The notes under the pieces: generated by a model
Seen by the model: only the letters and a program-made list of their open reading frames with translations
Told to the model about the DNA's origin: nothing
The model's database searches: none
Shown here: positions 57,684 through 64,000 of the stretch, in pieces
How positions within the stretch are numbered: the first letter of the stretch is position 1
Layout: each line of letters opens with the position of its first letter
Translations under genes and position numbers: made by a program
Assembly (NCBI RefSeq): GCF_009829925.1
Contig: NZ_SNVJ01000008.1
Location: 62,001-126,000 of the forward strand
Direction: 5' to 3'
Source: Teichococcus coralli
Lineage (GTDB): Bacteria; Pseudomonadota; Alphaproteobacteria; Acetobacterales; Acetobacteraceae
DNA length: 64,000 bases

Positions 57684-60600
57684 CTCGCCTGTCTCCAGAT
57701 TTCCTCATTCAGGTCGCCCAAGATCTCGCCCAGGCGCCCGCCGAAGCGGCGGTTGAGCCCTTCATAGCCGCCCACGTCAACCCGGAACTGGCCTGTGTCC
57801 AGTGCCTCACGGTCCACCACGGTTTCCCGCTCAATTTCCTCGCTAAGGCGACGAAGCCAGCGTTGCTGGATCGGCGTCCACGCCTCCCGACTGAGGATGG
57901 TCTTGAGAGCGCGCCGGACCCGGTCGGCGTAGGGCACCAGCGGGTCACCAAGGGCGGCCTGACGGACGTAGCCGATGATGGAGGCGGCGATGTCGGCGCT
58001 GCCTGCCTGTTCCCATGCCCGGCGGACCTGAGCTTCCGGATAGCCGCTGTCGTCCAGTGCCCGGCGCAGGCTAATCAGGGTAGCGCGGTCGAGGTCGCGG
58101 GGGCGCTGCACCACGACCGCCAGGGCGGTGATGCGGTTGACATTGGTGCGGACGAAGGCGGCGAAGGCGTCGATGTAGTCCTCCGGCCGGGTAATGCTGC
58201 CGTCCTTCCCGTAGCCCCGTGTCACGGAGCGGATGGCGTCCGGGTGGTTCGAGACCGGCAGGGGCGGCGCCGTGCCGCGCGCCGGGTTCCAATCCAGGAT
58301 GGCGCCGAGGTCCGCCGGGCGGTCCCGCAGCCACGCGGCGACGTCGCTCGGGGGCGCGTGGTCGAGCCGGTGCAAGGTGTCCTCCGGCGTCTCTCTGGCC
58401 TGCTGTTGCCATAGGTCGCGGGCCGCCGGGGCGAGGTTCCGCAGGCGGCGGCGCAATTTGACGCGGATCTGCTCGGCAAGGATTTCTCGATGGCTGTCCT
58501 TCCCGGCTGCCGCCAGTTCCTTCAAGAGGGTCTCGAAGGAGAAGGCCGGGGTGACGCCGACCGGTTTCATGTCGGAGAGGCGCGACAGGGTGGGGTAGAG
58601 GTCCACCGCGTCGAAGATGCGGAAGGTTTCCTTGGCGATCTCCGGGCATGGGCGGGTCGCCCGGCCGACCATCTGGTCATAGAGGATGCGCGAGTTCACC
58701 CGCCGAAGGAAAACCAGATTGGTGATGCGTGGGACGTCGATGCCAGTGGTCAGCAGGTCCACCGTCACAGCGATCTTCGGCAGGTCGTTGTTGCGGAAGG
58801 ACAAAATCAGGTCGTCCACGCGGTCGATGTCGCCGGTGACGCGGCGGACGGCGCCGTCCGGCAGGGCGCCATAGGCGGCCTCCATGGCGCGCTTCACCTC
58901 GGTCACCACCAGGTCGGCATGGCGCCGGTTCACGGCGAAAATAAGCGTCTTGTCGGGGAGCGAGGGGTCGATCTGCCGAGCCAGTTCCTCGGCGACGGTC
59001 CGGTTGAAGGCCGTGGTGATAACCTTGCGATTGAAGGCTTCGACATCGAAGTCGAGATCGTCGGGCGCATCGGCGGCGCGGAGTTCGCCGGTCGTGGGGT
59101 CGAACAGATCCACTTGCTCGCCACGGCGCCAGTGGATGCCAGCCGCCGACAACTCGGTCTCAATGCGGATCGGCGGTTCCTGGTCGATCAGGAAGCGGTC
59201 GGCCACGGCCTGCCGGTAGCTGTATTCGAACACCGGGGCGCCGAAGATTTCCCTAGTATGCAGCGCCGGGGTGGCGGTGAGGCCAATCTTCACCGCGTCG
59301 AAGTGCTCCAGGACGGCGCGGTATTTCGACTGGTAGTCCGCCTGGTCCCGGAACTCGATTTCCTCGCCGGTCATCTCCCGGTCGAGGAGGTAGCCGCGGT
59401 GGCACTCGTCCACGACCATCAGGTCGTATTGGTCCACCGGCGGGGCAGAGGCGTCGCCCGGGAACAGGACGCGGCGGACGAGTCCTTGGATGGTGCAGAT
59501 ATGGACCTGGGTGCTGTCGTCCGGGGTGACATGCTTCAGCCCCTTGATGCCGAAAGTCTCGGCGAAGGTGCTGGTGCTGACGATGCGGGTGTCGCCGAAC
59601 TCGCGCTCGGCCTGGTCGCCGAGGGTGCGGCGGTCCACCACGAAGCAGATCCGGCGGAACCGGCGGGCGTCCAGGAGCCGCGACAGGAGCGCGATGGCGA
59701 GCTTGGTCTTGCCGGTGCCGGTCGCCATGGCCAGCAGCATCGCCCGGCGCCCGGCGGCAAGCTCCTCCTCCACCTTCCGGATGGCAGCTTCCTGGTAGGG
59801 GCGAAGCTCGAAGCCGAAGTCGAACGGTTTCGCCCGGAGCGCGGCATCGGCGGCGGCGATGTCCTGGCTGAGCAGAGTGCGCAGACCGTCCGGGGAATAC
59901 CAGCCGTCCAGGGCGCGGGCGTGGTTGGTGCCGCGGCGGACGTCGCGGAACCAGATGCCGGACTCGGTCTCCATCTGCTTGAGGTAGGGGCGGCCGTTGG
60001 CGGAGAAGACGAACGGCACCCGGAAGTCATCCCACGGTCCACCGGCAGGGTCGGCATCCGGCGCCAGTCGGGCGGTCCGGCTGTAGCGTTCCGCCTGGGG
60101 AAGGCAGGCCGCGACGGCGCGGTTGCGCTTCTTGGCCTCCACCATGCCAACCAGGGTGGTGCCAAGGAAAAGCGCATAATCGGCCGGGCCGGACTCGGTC
60201 GGCCATTCGGCAATCGCCATATAGCGCCCGCGCGCCGGTCGGACACCGGCGGCGTAGCGCAGGGTGGCACTGTCCACCTCCCACCCGACATCGCGAAGCT
60301 GCTGATCGATGAGCGTGCGGGTCGCGGCCTCGTCCAGGGCAATGCCGCGGTCGGCTTCGGTGGCTGCCGCGATCAGGGCCTCTACCCTTTCCGGCGGCGC
60401 GGTCGCGGCGGCCTGCGCGGCGGCCAGTTCGGCCGCCATCGCCATGCGCTGCGCCTCCGCATCGGCAAGCTGACGTTCCAGGGCCTCCCGCTGCTCGGCT
60501 TCCTGGCGGCGCCGTTCCTCCGTGGAGAGTCGCGCGGCCTCCGCCGCCTCCTGGGCCTCGCGGGCGCGATCCACGCTGGACAGGGCCGCGGCTCGTTCCT

Positions 60601-61084
60601 CCCGGAGCCGGACGATTTCCTTGGCGAGCGCGGCGGCGACCCGCTCCGGGGCAGGGGGCGGGGCGAAGGGTGCGGGCTGGAACTGTGGCGCCCCGCCGTA
60701 AGAGCGATGGAACCATACGCCAAGCTGCCAAGCGAACTTCAGGCAGGAGAGCGCGGTCTCGTGGTCGCCGAAGCCTTCGTGCGCCGCCTTGTTCCCGAAG
60801 GTGCGAAGCTGGTGGAATAGGCGTGCAGCCTCCCGGGGGACGGCGCCCCGGTCTTCCAGGCGGCGAAGAAGATCAACCTGCCGCTCGCCGTTCTCGGGCA
60901 GGTTTCGGGTGGTCACCGCCACACGGCGGGCGAGTCCTTCGCCAAACAGCCGGAGCTTGGTAAGCGCAGCATTGGGGTCGGTGCGGAAGTATGTCTCGGC
61001 GAGGGCGGCAAGACGAACAAGCTGTATGTCCTGCCCCGCGAGAAAGCCGAAATTCTTGGATGGCGCTCCCGGTTCTTCGCTCAT
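57680..61084 (-). CDS. hsdR: Type I restriction endonuclease subunit
   Basis: 1,134 residues starting at MSEEPGAPSKNFG; the longer upstream frame has no family match. N-terminal DUF4145-like helical domain and a coiled coil (EAAEAARLSTEERRRQEAEQ); an HsdR_N nuclease region with YALFLGTTLVGMVEAKKRNR as the PD-(D/E)xK-like motif; SF2 translocase with LAMATGTGKTKLAIALL near 455 and DECHRGY near 560; an EcoEI-type C-terminal region. All key motifs are present, so the operon should restrict unmodified DNA. Confidence 0.94.
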   Translation of the reverse strand: MSEEPGAPSKNFGFLAGQDIQLVRLAALAETYFRTDPNAALTKLRLFGEGLARRVAVTTRNLPENGERQVDLLRRLEDRGAVPREAARLFHQLRTFGNKAAHEGFGDHETALSCLKFAWQLGVWFHRSYGGAPQFQPAPFAPPPAPERVAAALAKEIVRLREERAAALSSVDRAREAQEAAEAARLSTEERRRQEAEQREALERQLADAEAQRMAMAAELAAAQAAATAPPERVEALIAAATEADRGIALDEAATRTLIDQQLRDVGWEVDSATLRYAAGVRPARGRYMAIAEWPTESGPADYALFLGTTLVGMVEAKKRNRAVAACLPQAERYSRTARLAPDADPAGGPWDDFRVPFVFSANGRPYLKQMETESGIWFRDVRRGTNHARALDGWYSPDGLRTLLSQDIAAADAALRAKPFDFGFELRPYQEAAIRKVEEELAAGRRAMLLAMATGTGKTKLAIALLSRLLDARRFRRICFVVDRRTLGDQAEREFGDTRIVSTSTFAETFGIKGLKHVTPDDSTQVHICTIQGLVRRVLFPGDASAPPVDQYDLMVVDECHRGYLLDREMTGEEIEFRDQADYQSKYRAVLEHFDAVKIGLTATPALHTREIFGAPVFEYSYRQAVADRFLIDQEPPIRIETELSAAGIHWRRGEQVDLFDPTTGELRAADAPDDLDFDVEAFNRKVITTAFNRTVAEELARQIDPSLPDKTLIFAVNRRHADLVVTEVKRAMEAAYGALPDGAVRRVTGDIDRVDDLILSFRNNDLPKIAVTVDLLTTGIDVPRITNLVFLRRVNSRILYDQMVGRATRPCPEIAKETFRIFDAVDLYPTLSRLSDMKPVGVTPAFSFETLLKELAAAGKDSHREILAEQIRVKLRRRLRNLAPAARDLWQQQARETPEDTLHRLDHAPPSDVAAWLRDRPADLGAILDWNPARGTAPPLPVSNHPDAIRSVTRGYGKDGSITRPEDYIDAFAAFVRTNVNRITALAVVVQRPRDLDRATLISLRRALDDSGYPEAQVRRAWEQAGSADIAASIIGYVRQAALGDPLVPYADRVRRALKTILSREAWTPIQQRWLRRLSEEIERETVVDREALDTGQFRVDVGGYEGLNRRFGGRLGEILGDLNEEIWRQAS

Positions 61085-61193
61085 CCTGGTGCCGTTGCCG
61101 CTCCCTCGGTCGAGGGCGTAACGATAGAGGGGGTCAGGCCGGTGCACAACCGTAGGCGCTGCCGGTCCTGGAACCAGCAGCGTGATGGTCTGA

Positions 61194-61400
61194 TCAGCGG
61201 TCGGCGTAACGGCGCAGGGCCTCAACCGTGCGGTCGGTATCGTCCTCCGCAAGCCACCGCATCAGGACTTCGGTGCCGTCTGGCAGGGTTGCCAGTAACC
61301 TCGCGGAGCGGACCGGCCCCGGGGCGAGGCGCTTGAGAACTGGCGCCGTCGCGCGTGGGCGCCGGATCAGGATCCAGCCACGGCGATGTGCTCCACGGCG
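61194..61400 (-). CDS. Possible small protein, start unclear
   Basis: On the minus strand the reading WILIRRPRATAPVLKRLA ... LPDGTEVLMRWLAEDDTDR, ending just before the hsdR promoter region, looks like a real 60-residue protein, but I find no good ATG/GTG in its frame. It may be the shifted second half of the short frame that precedes it. Low certainty. Confidence 0.3.
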   Translation of the reverse strand, partial: RRGAHRRGWILIRRPRATAPVLKRLAPGPVRSARLLATLPDGTEVLMRWLAEDDTDRTVEALRRYADR

Positions 61401-61492
61401 CCGGTGCAGGTCCGGGAGAGGTTGGACGGCTCTGGGCCCCTGAACCAATGGGACCAGCGCACCCGGACGCCGTCGATGCGTTCGCCGAGCAT
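61367..61492 (-). CDS. Possible 41-residue protein coupled to the upstream small gene
   Basis: Starts MLGERIDGVRVRWSHWF. Its ATG overlaps the stop of the upstream gene (TGATG-like arrangement), which supports translation. It ends in VEHIAVAGS. No family. Could be joined to the following frame by a one-base error. Confidence 0.35.
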   Translation of the reverse strand: MLGERIDGVRVRWSHWFRGPEPSNLSRTCTGAVEHIAVAGS

Positions 61493-61740
61493 CAGGCAAT
61501 GTCTCCTGCCGGGCAGGCCGTCTCGGCAAGGATATCGGCGGCCAAGTCGGTGGAGCGGACGCGGAGGTCATCCAGGTGGCGCCCTCGGAAAGAGCCAATC
61601 GGCAACCACCGTTCGCCTCGGTGGGAAAGTGGCTGAAGTTCGGCGCGCCAGCCGGTGCGACCCGTCGGCGCAATGTCAACAGACATGACATGCCCGGTCT
61701 CGGCGCGGAGACGGATGTGTTCGTGAGTGAAGATACGCAT
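61492..61740 (-). CDS. Small protein, unknown function
   Basis: 82 residues (MRIFTHEHIRLRAETGHVM ... HRGERWLPIGSFRGRHLDDL). Beta-rich and compact, without signal or membrane segment. First of a short minus-strand run that leads into the hsd operon. No family recognised. Confidence 0.5.
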   Translation of the reverse strand: MRIFTHEHIRLRAETGHVMSVDIAPTGRTGWRAELQPLSHRGERWLPIGSFRGRHLDDLRVRSTDLAADILAETACPAGDIA

Positions 61741-61934
61741 GGAAGGTCGGCCTTTCCGTTGGTGACTGACCTACGGCCCGGCCGAGCGATGCAAGGGATA
61801 ACGGCGACGCAAGAAAGAAGAGGACGCCTCGCACAAGGATTTCCTTTCGTCGGGCGATTTGCCGACTTTCTTGATCCAGGGAATCCGCGCCTGTCAGACT
61901 CGCAAAAGGTTGGTCTCGATTTCGGAGCGGACAA

Positions 61935-62525
61935 ATGGGGCGGCTTCCCGGGTATGGGCGCGTGAGCACCGGCGATCAGGATCTCGCCCTTCAAGTGGAT
62001 GCGCTCCGGGCCGCGGGGGTCACCGAGGAGAACCTGTTTACCGACGTGGTGAGCGGCGCCCGGGCGGACCGACCGGGCCTCTCCGCGTTGCTGGCAGCGG
62101 CGAGCCCGGGCGACACCATCGTGACTTGGCGTTTGGACAGGCTTGGACGTTCCGTTCTCAATTTGGCCGACCTGGCTGAACAGCTTCGCGCCCGCGGCAT
62201 CGGCATACGGAGCCTGTCCGATGGCGTGGACACGTCCACGGTGGGCGGGCGCCTGCTCTACGGTTTGCTGAGCGTGCTGGCCGAGTTCGAGCGGGAGACG
62301 ATCAAGGACCGGGTGCGTGCCGGGATGGCCGCGGCCCGCCGCTCCGGCGTGCATTGCGGACGACGCCCGACGCTGAAGGCGGAGCATGTTGCCGACGCCC
62401 GGGTGAGGCTGGCCGCCGGGCAGACGGCGCGCTCCGTCGCCCGGTTCCTCCGCGTATCGGAGGCCACGCTCTATCGCGCCCTGGCGAGACATCCGGCGCC
62501 GGTCGCCTCGCCCCCGGCCGCCTGA
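61935..62525 (+). CDS. Serine resolvase/invertase
   Basis: 196 residues. N-terminal catalytic domain (about 1-135) with GYGRVSTGDQ (nucleophilic Ser), TWRLDRLGRS, and the long helix LLYGLLSVLAEFERETIKDR. A C-terminal helix-turn-helix (TARSVARFLRVSEATLYRAL) binds the cross-over site. This small resolvase class resolves plasmid or transposon dimers, in keeping with a plasmid-like second element. Confidence 0.92.
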   Translation: MGRLPGYGRVSTGDQDLALQVDALRAAGVTEENLFTDVVSGARADRPGLSALLAAASPGDTIVTWRLDRLGRSVLNLADLAEQLRARGIGIRSLSDGVDTSTVGGRLLYGLLSVLAEFERETIKDRVRAGMAAARRSGVHCGRRPTLKAEHVADARVRLAAGQTARSVARFLRVSEATLYRALARHPAPVASPPAA

Positions 62526-62658
62526 CGCACACGCTTCCCCCGAGCCTGCCGGGACTCGTTTTCCTTGTCGCGGATTTCAGTGCCGGTGGAGGGGGTGGCG
62601 GACATTACCAGGGTATCTCCGGGTCTCCTTCCCCGCCGCCGACTGGCTCAGGCGGCCG

Positions 62659-63885
62659 CTATGGAGGATGGGCGGTTGCCATGCCATGCGGGTTGGCTGG
62701 CGCGGATTTCGGGATAGCCGTGGTCGCCTCAGTAGAAAGGAGTGCGCGCCGCGCGGCGGCGACAGCTTCGGCGACCTGGTAGGTTTCGGCGATTTCCCCG
62801 AAGGCAATGCCTTCCCGTCCCCGGACCCGCATGGCCGGGCGCATCGTGCCGTCACCGAAATCATGCAGAACGAGCCGCAGGAGCCGGGCGCCGGTGGTCG
62901 TGAACAGGCGCTCGCGCAGGCGGGCGATGGCTGGCAACCGGCGGCGCGGCCGGATGGTGACGCGCCCGTCGGCTTCCTCGATGACGGCCAGGCCGTCCCG
63001 ATCAAGCTCGCCTTTCCACCGGCGGAACGCGCCGACGGCGCGGGTCATGGCGAGATGCCGCGTCTGACGGTGGAACTCGACAAGGTTCTCGGGCGAGAAC
63101 GCCAATCCGTCCTCATTGGCCTGCCGGATGGTCTCCGCAAGGGACTTGCTCTCGTATTGGGCCAGGGCGCCGGGGTAGCGTTCCGCCTCCACCGATCCGC
63201 CGGTCAGGGAGTCCCACCACGACCAGCCCGAGGTGCGGAAGTAGGCACGCATCTCGTGGAAGTCCTCGATGCTGCCGCGGGCGGCAAGATGGAAGTGCAT
63301 GTCAACTTCCGCGCCGTGCTGGGCGATCACGCGGACTTCGGAGCAAACCAGGTCGCAGGCGAGGCCGGGCGCGAACCGTTTGCGTCCGTATCGCAGGCGT
63401 TCGCCGAGCCGCTTGCTGTCACGGGCGTGAACCTCGCGAAGCTCCGTCAGGCGGACGACAGACACCGGCGCCCTGACGACCACCTGGATCGCCCGGGTGA
63501 TTCCTTTGGCGCCACAGAAGGCCGCGTATTCCCTGCCCCATTTTGTCTTCAGCGCATGCGCCTCGTCGGCGAAGCCGTGCCACCGGCGCCGCTGCCGTCC
63601 GAGGTAGTCGCGCAGGGCGCCGCAGGTGGCGAGGTCGAGCATCGTGTCGCCATCGAGGGCCGCATACACCTCGTCGTCGCACAGGCCGCCCCGGAGCAGG
63701 TCACGCGCGGTTTCCTCTGCTTCCTGGCGCCGGTCACGCGCGGCCCGCGAGAGCGCGATGTCGCGCTTCCGTCCTGCCCCGGGGAAGGTCAGCGCATCGG
63801 TGTCGTCGGCGGCAAATCTGTTGACAGCTTGGGGTGTGAAGGGCTGGCGGTCCGAAAGGGTCCGTTCGGGCCGCCCGGGCGTCAC
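62659..63885 (-). CDS. Rep-like protein with HUH-type motif
   Basis: 408 residues from a GTG start 0 bp after the upstream gene's stop. VDMHFHLAARG (about residue 195) is a His-hydrophobic-His motif as in rolling-circle replication initiators. FAPGLACDLVCSEVRVIAQH precedes it, and YESKSLAETIRQANEDG (about 245) contains a possible nucleophilic Tyr downstream, where such proteins place it. The rest is basic. Best reading: a rolling-circle-type Rep or nickase of the element; family not certain. Confidence 0.55.
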   Translation of the reverse strand: MTPGRPERTLSDRQPFTPQAVNRFAADDTDALTFPGAGRKRDIALSRAARDRRQEAEETARDLLRGGLCDDEVYAALDGDTMLDLATCGALRDYLGRQRRRWHGFADEAHALKTKWGREYAAFCGAKGITRAIQVVVRAPVSVVRLTELREVHARDSKRLGERLRYGRKRFAPGLACDLVCSEVRVIAQHGAEVDMHFHLAARGSIEDFHEMRAYFRTSGWSWWDSLTGGSVEAERYPGALAQYESKSLAETIRQANEDGLAFSPENLVEFHRQTRHLAMTRAVGAFRRWKGELDRDGLAVIEEADGRVTIRPRRRLPAIARLRERLFTTTGARLLRLVLHDFGDGTMRPAMRVRGREGIAFGEIAETYQVAEAVAAARRALLSTEATTAIPKSAPANPHGMATAHPP

Positions 63886-64000
63886 CTACTGCCCGAGAAA
63901 GCGGCGGAATCCTTGAGGTCGGCGCGTGACGAGCGCATGCTGATTCCGTTCGATGACAAAATGCCGGGCGGAGGGCTGGCAGGCCCGATGATGCCCGGCT
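63886..64000 (-). CDS. C-terminal end of a gene cut by the window edge
   Basis: The last 37 residues (ARHFVIERNQHALVTRRPQ then GFRRFLGQ and stop) read as coding. The stop codon abuts the Rep-like GTG start with no gap, so the two are one operon. The product cannot be identified from this fragment. Confidence 0.5.
   Translation of the reverse strand, partial: AGHHRACQPSARHFVIERNQHALVTRRPQGFRRFLGQ

Larger units (their letters stand above)
50220..64000. mobile_element. Second integrated/mobilisable element (left part)
   Basis: Starts immediately after the first island. It carries its own tyrosine recombinase, a MobV-like relaxase with hairpins in front, a type I restriction operon, a serine resolvase and a Rep-like protein, i.e. 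plasmid-like transfer and replication functions. The right end is beyond the window, so its boundary and attachment site are not seen. Confidence 0.7.

Noticed and set aside
61194..62492. 432-residue minus-strand frame spanning the resolvase region
   Set aside because: Its first half is the antisense of an intact serine resolvase; only the last 60 residues look coding and are listed separately.

Overview
The window looks like chromosomal DNA of a high-GC alphaproteobacterium, most likely an acetic-acid-bacteria relative (Acetobacteraceae, Roseomonas-like). This is inferred from codon and base composition, from the gene order (coaD-gyrA, a fru phosphotransferase operon with enzyme I fused in, divergent ssb/uvrA, exbB-exbD-tonB), and from an alphaproteobacterial-type LexA box (GAAC-N7-GAAC) in front of uvrA. 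Species cannot be fixed from this sequence alone.

Bases 1-19,373 are core chromosome. On the minus strand are gyrA-coaD, fruB-fruK-fruA, ssb, and an exbB-exbD-tonB transport-energising operon led by a small secreted protein. On the plus strand are uvrA and a small sulfur-carrier / E1-rhodanese / epimerase cluster. The core ends in a tRNA-Ser(GCU) gene.

Bases 19,360-50,219 form an integrated genomic island. A 19-bp repeat (the tRNA 3' end) occurs at both ends, a P4-type tyrosine integrase lies next to the right end, and matched double GTTCCCAC motifs lie inside both ends. The cargo is: (i) a 1,255-aa RecD-like helicase with a C-terminal nuclease-like domain; (ii) a minus-strand replication/regulation module (AlpA-like regulator, split primase, Toprim-helicase, HGGxSTGP protein); (iii) a broken serine recombinase; (iv) the most interesting locus, 31,027-47,670, a WYL-type regulator divergent from four overlapping genes. 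I read those four as an expanded prokaryotic PIWI-RE (pPIWI-RE) conflict system: a Zn-finger/REase protein, a DinG/XPD-like Fe-S helicase, a 3,174-aa fusion of a pPIWI-RE module to a long helical region and a STAND-like ATPase, and a protein with a polynucleotide-kinase-like P-loop domain. Insertion-sequence debris follows.

Bases 50,220-64,000 start a second mobile element, joined directly to the right attachment site: a second tyrosine recombinase, a hairpin-rich candidate transfer origin, a MobV-type relaxase with a coupled small gene, a complete type I restriction-modification operon (hsdR-hsdM-hsdS), small unknown genes, a serine resolvase, and a Rep-like HUH protein. It runs off the end of the window. 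The tRNA-Ser site therefore behaves as a defence hotspot holding at least three nucleic-acid-targeting systems in tandem.
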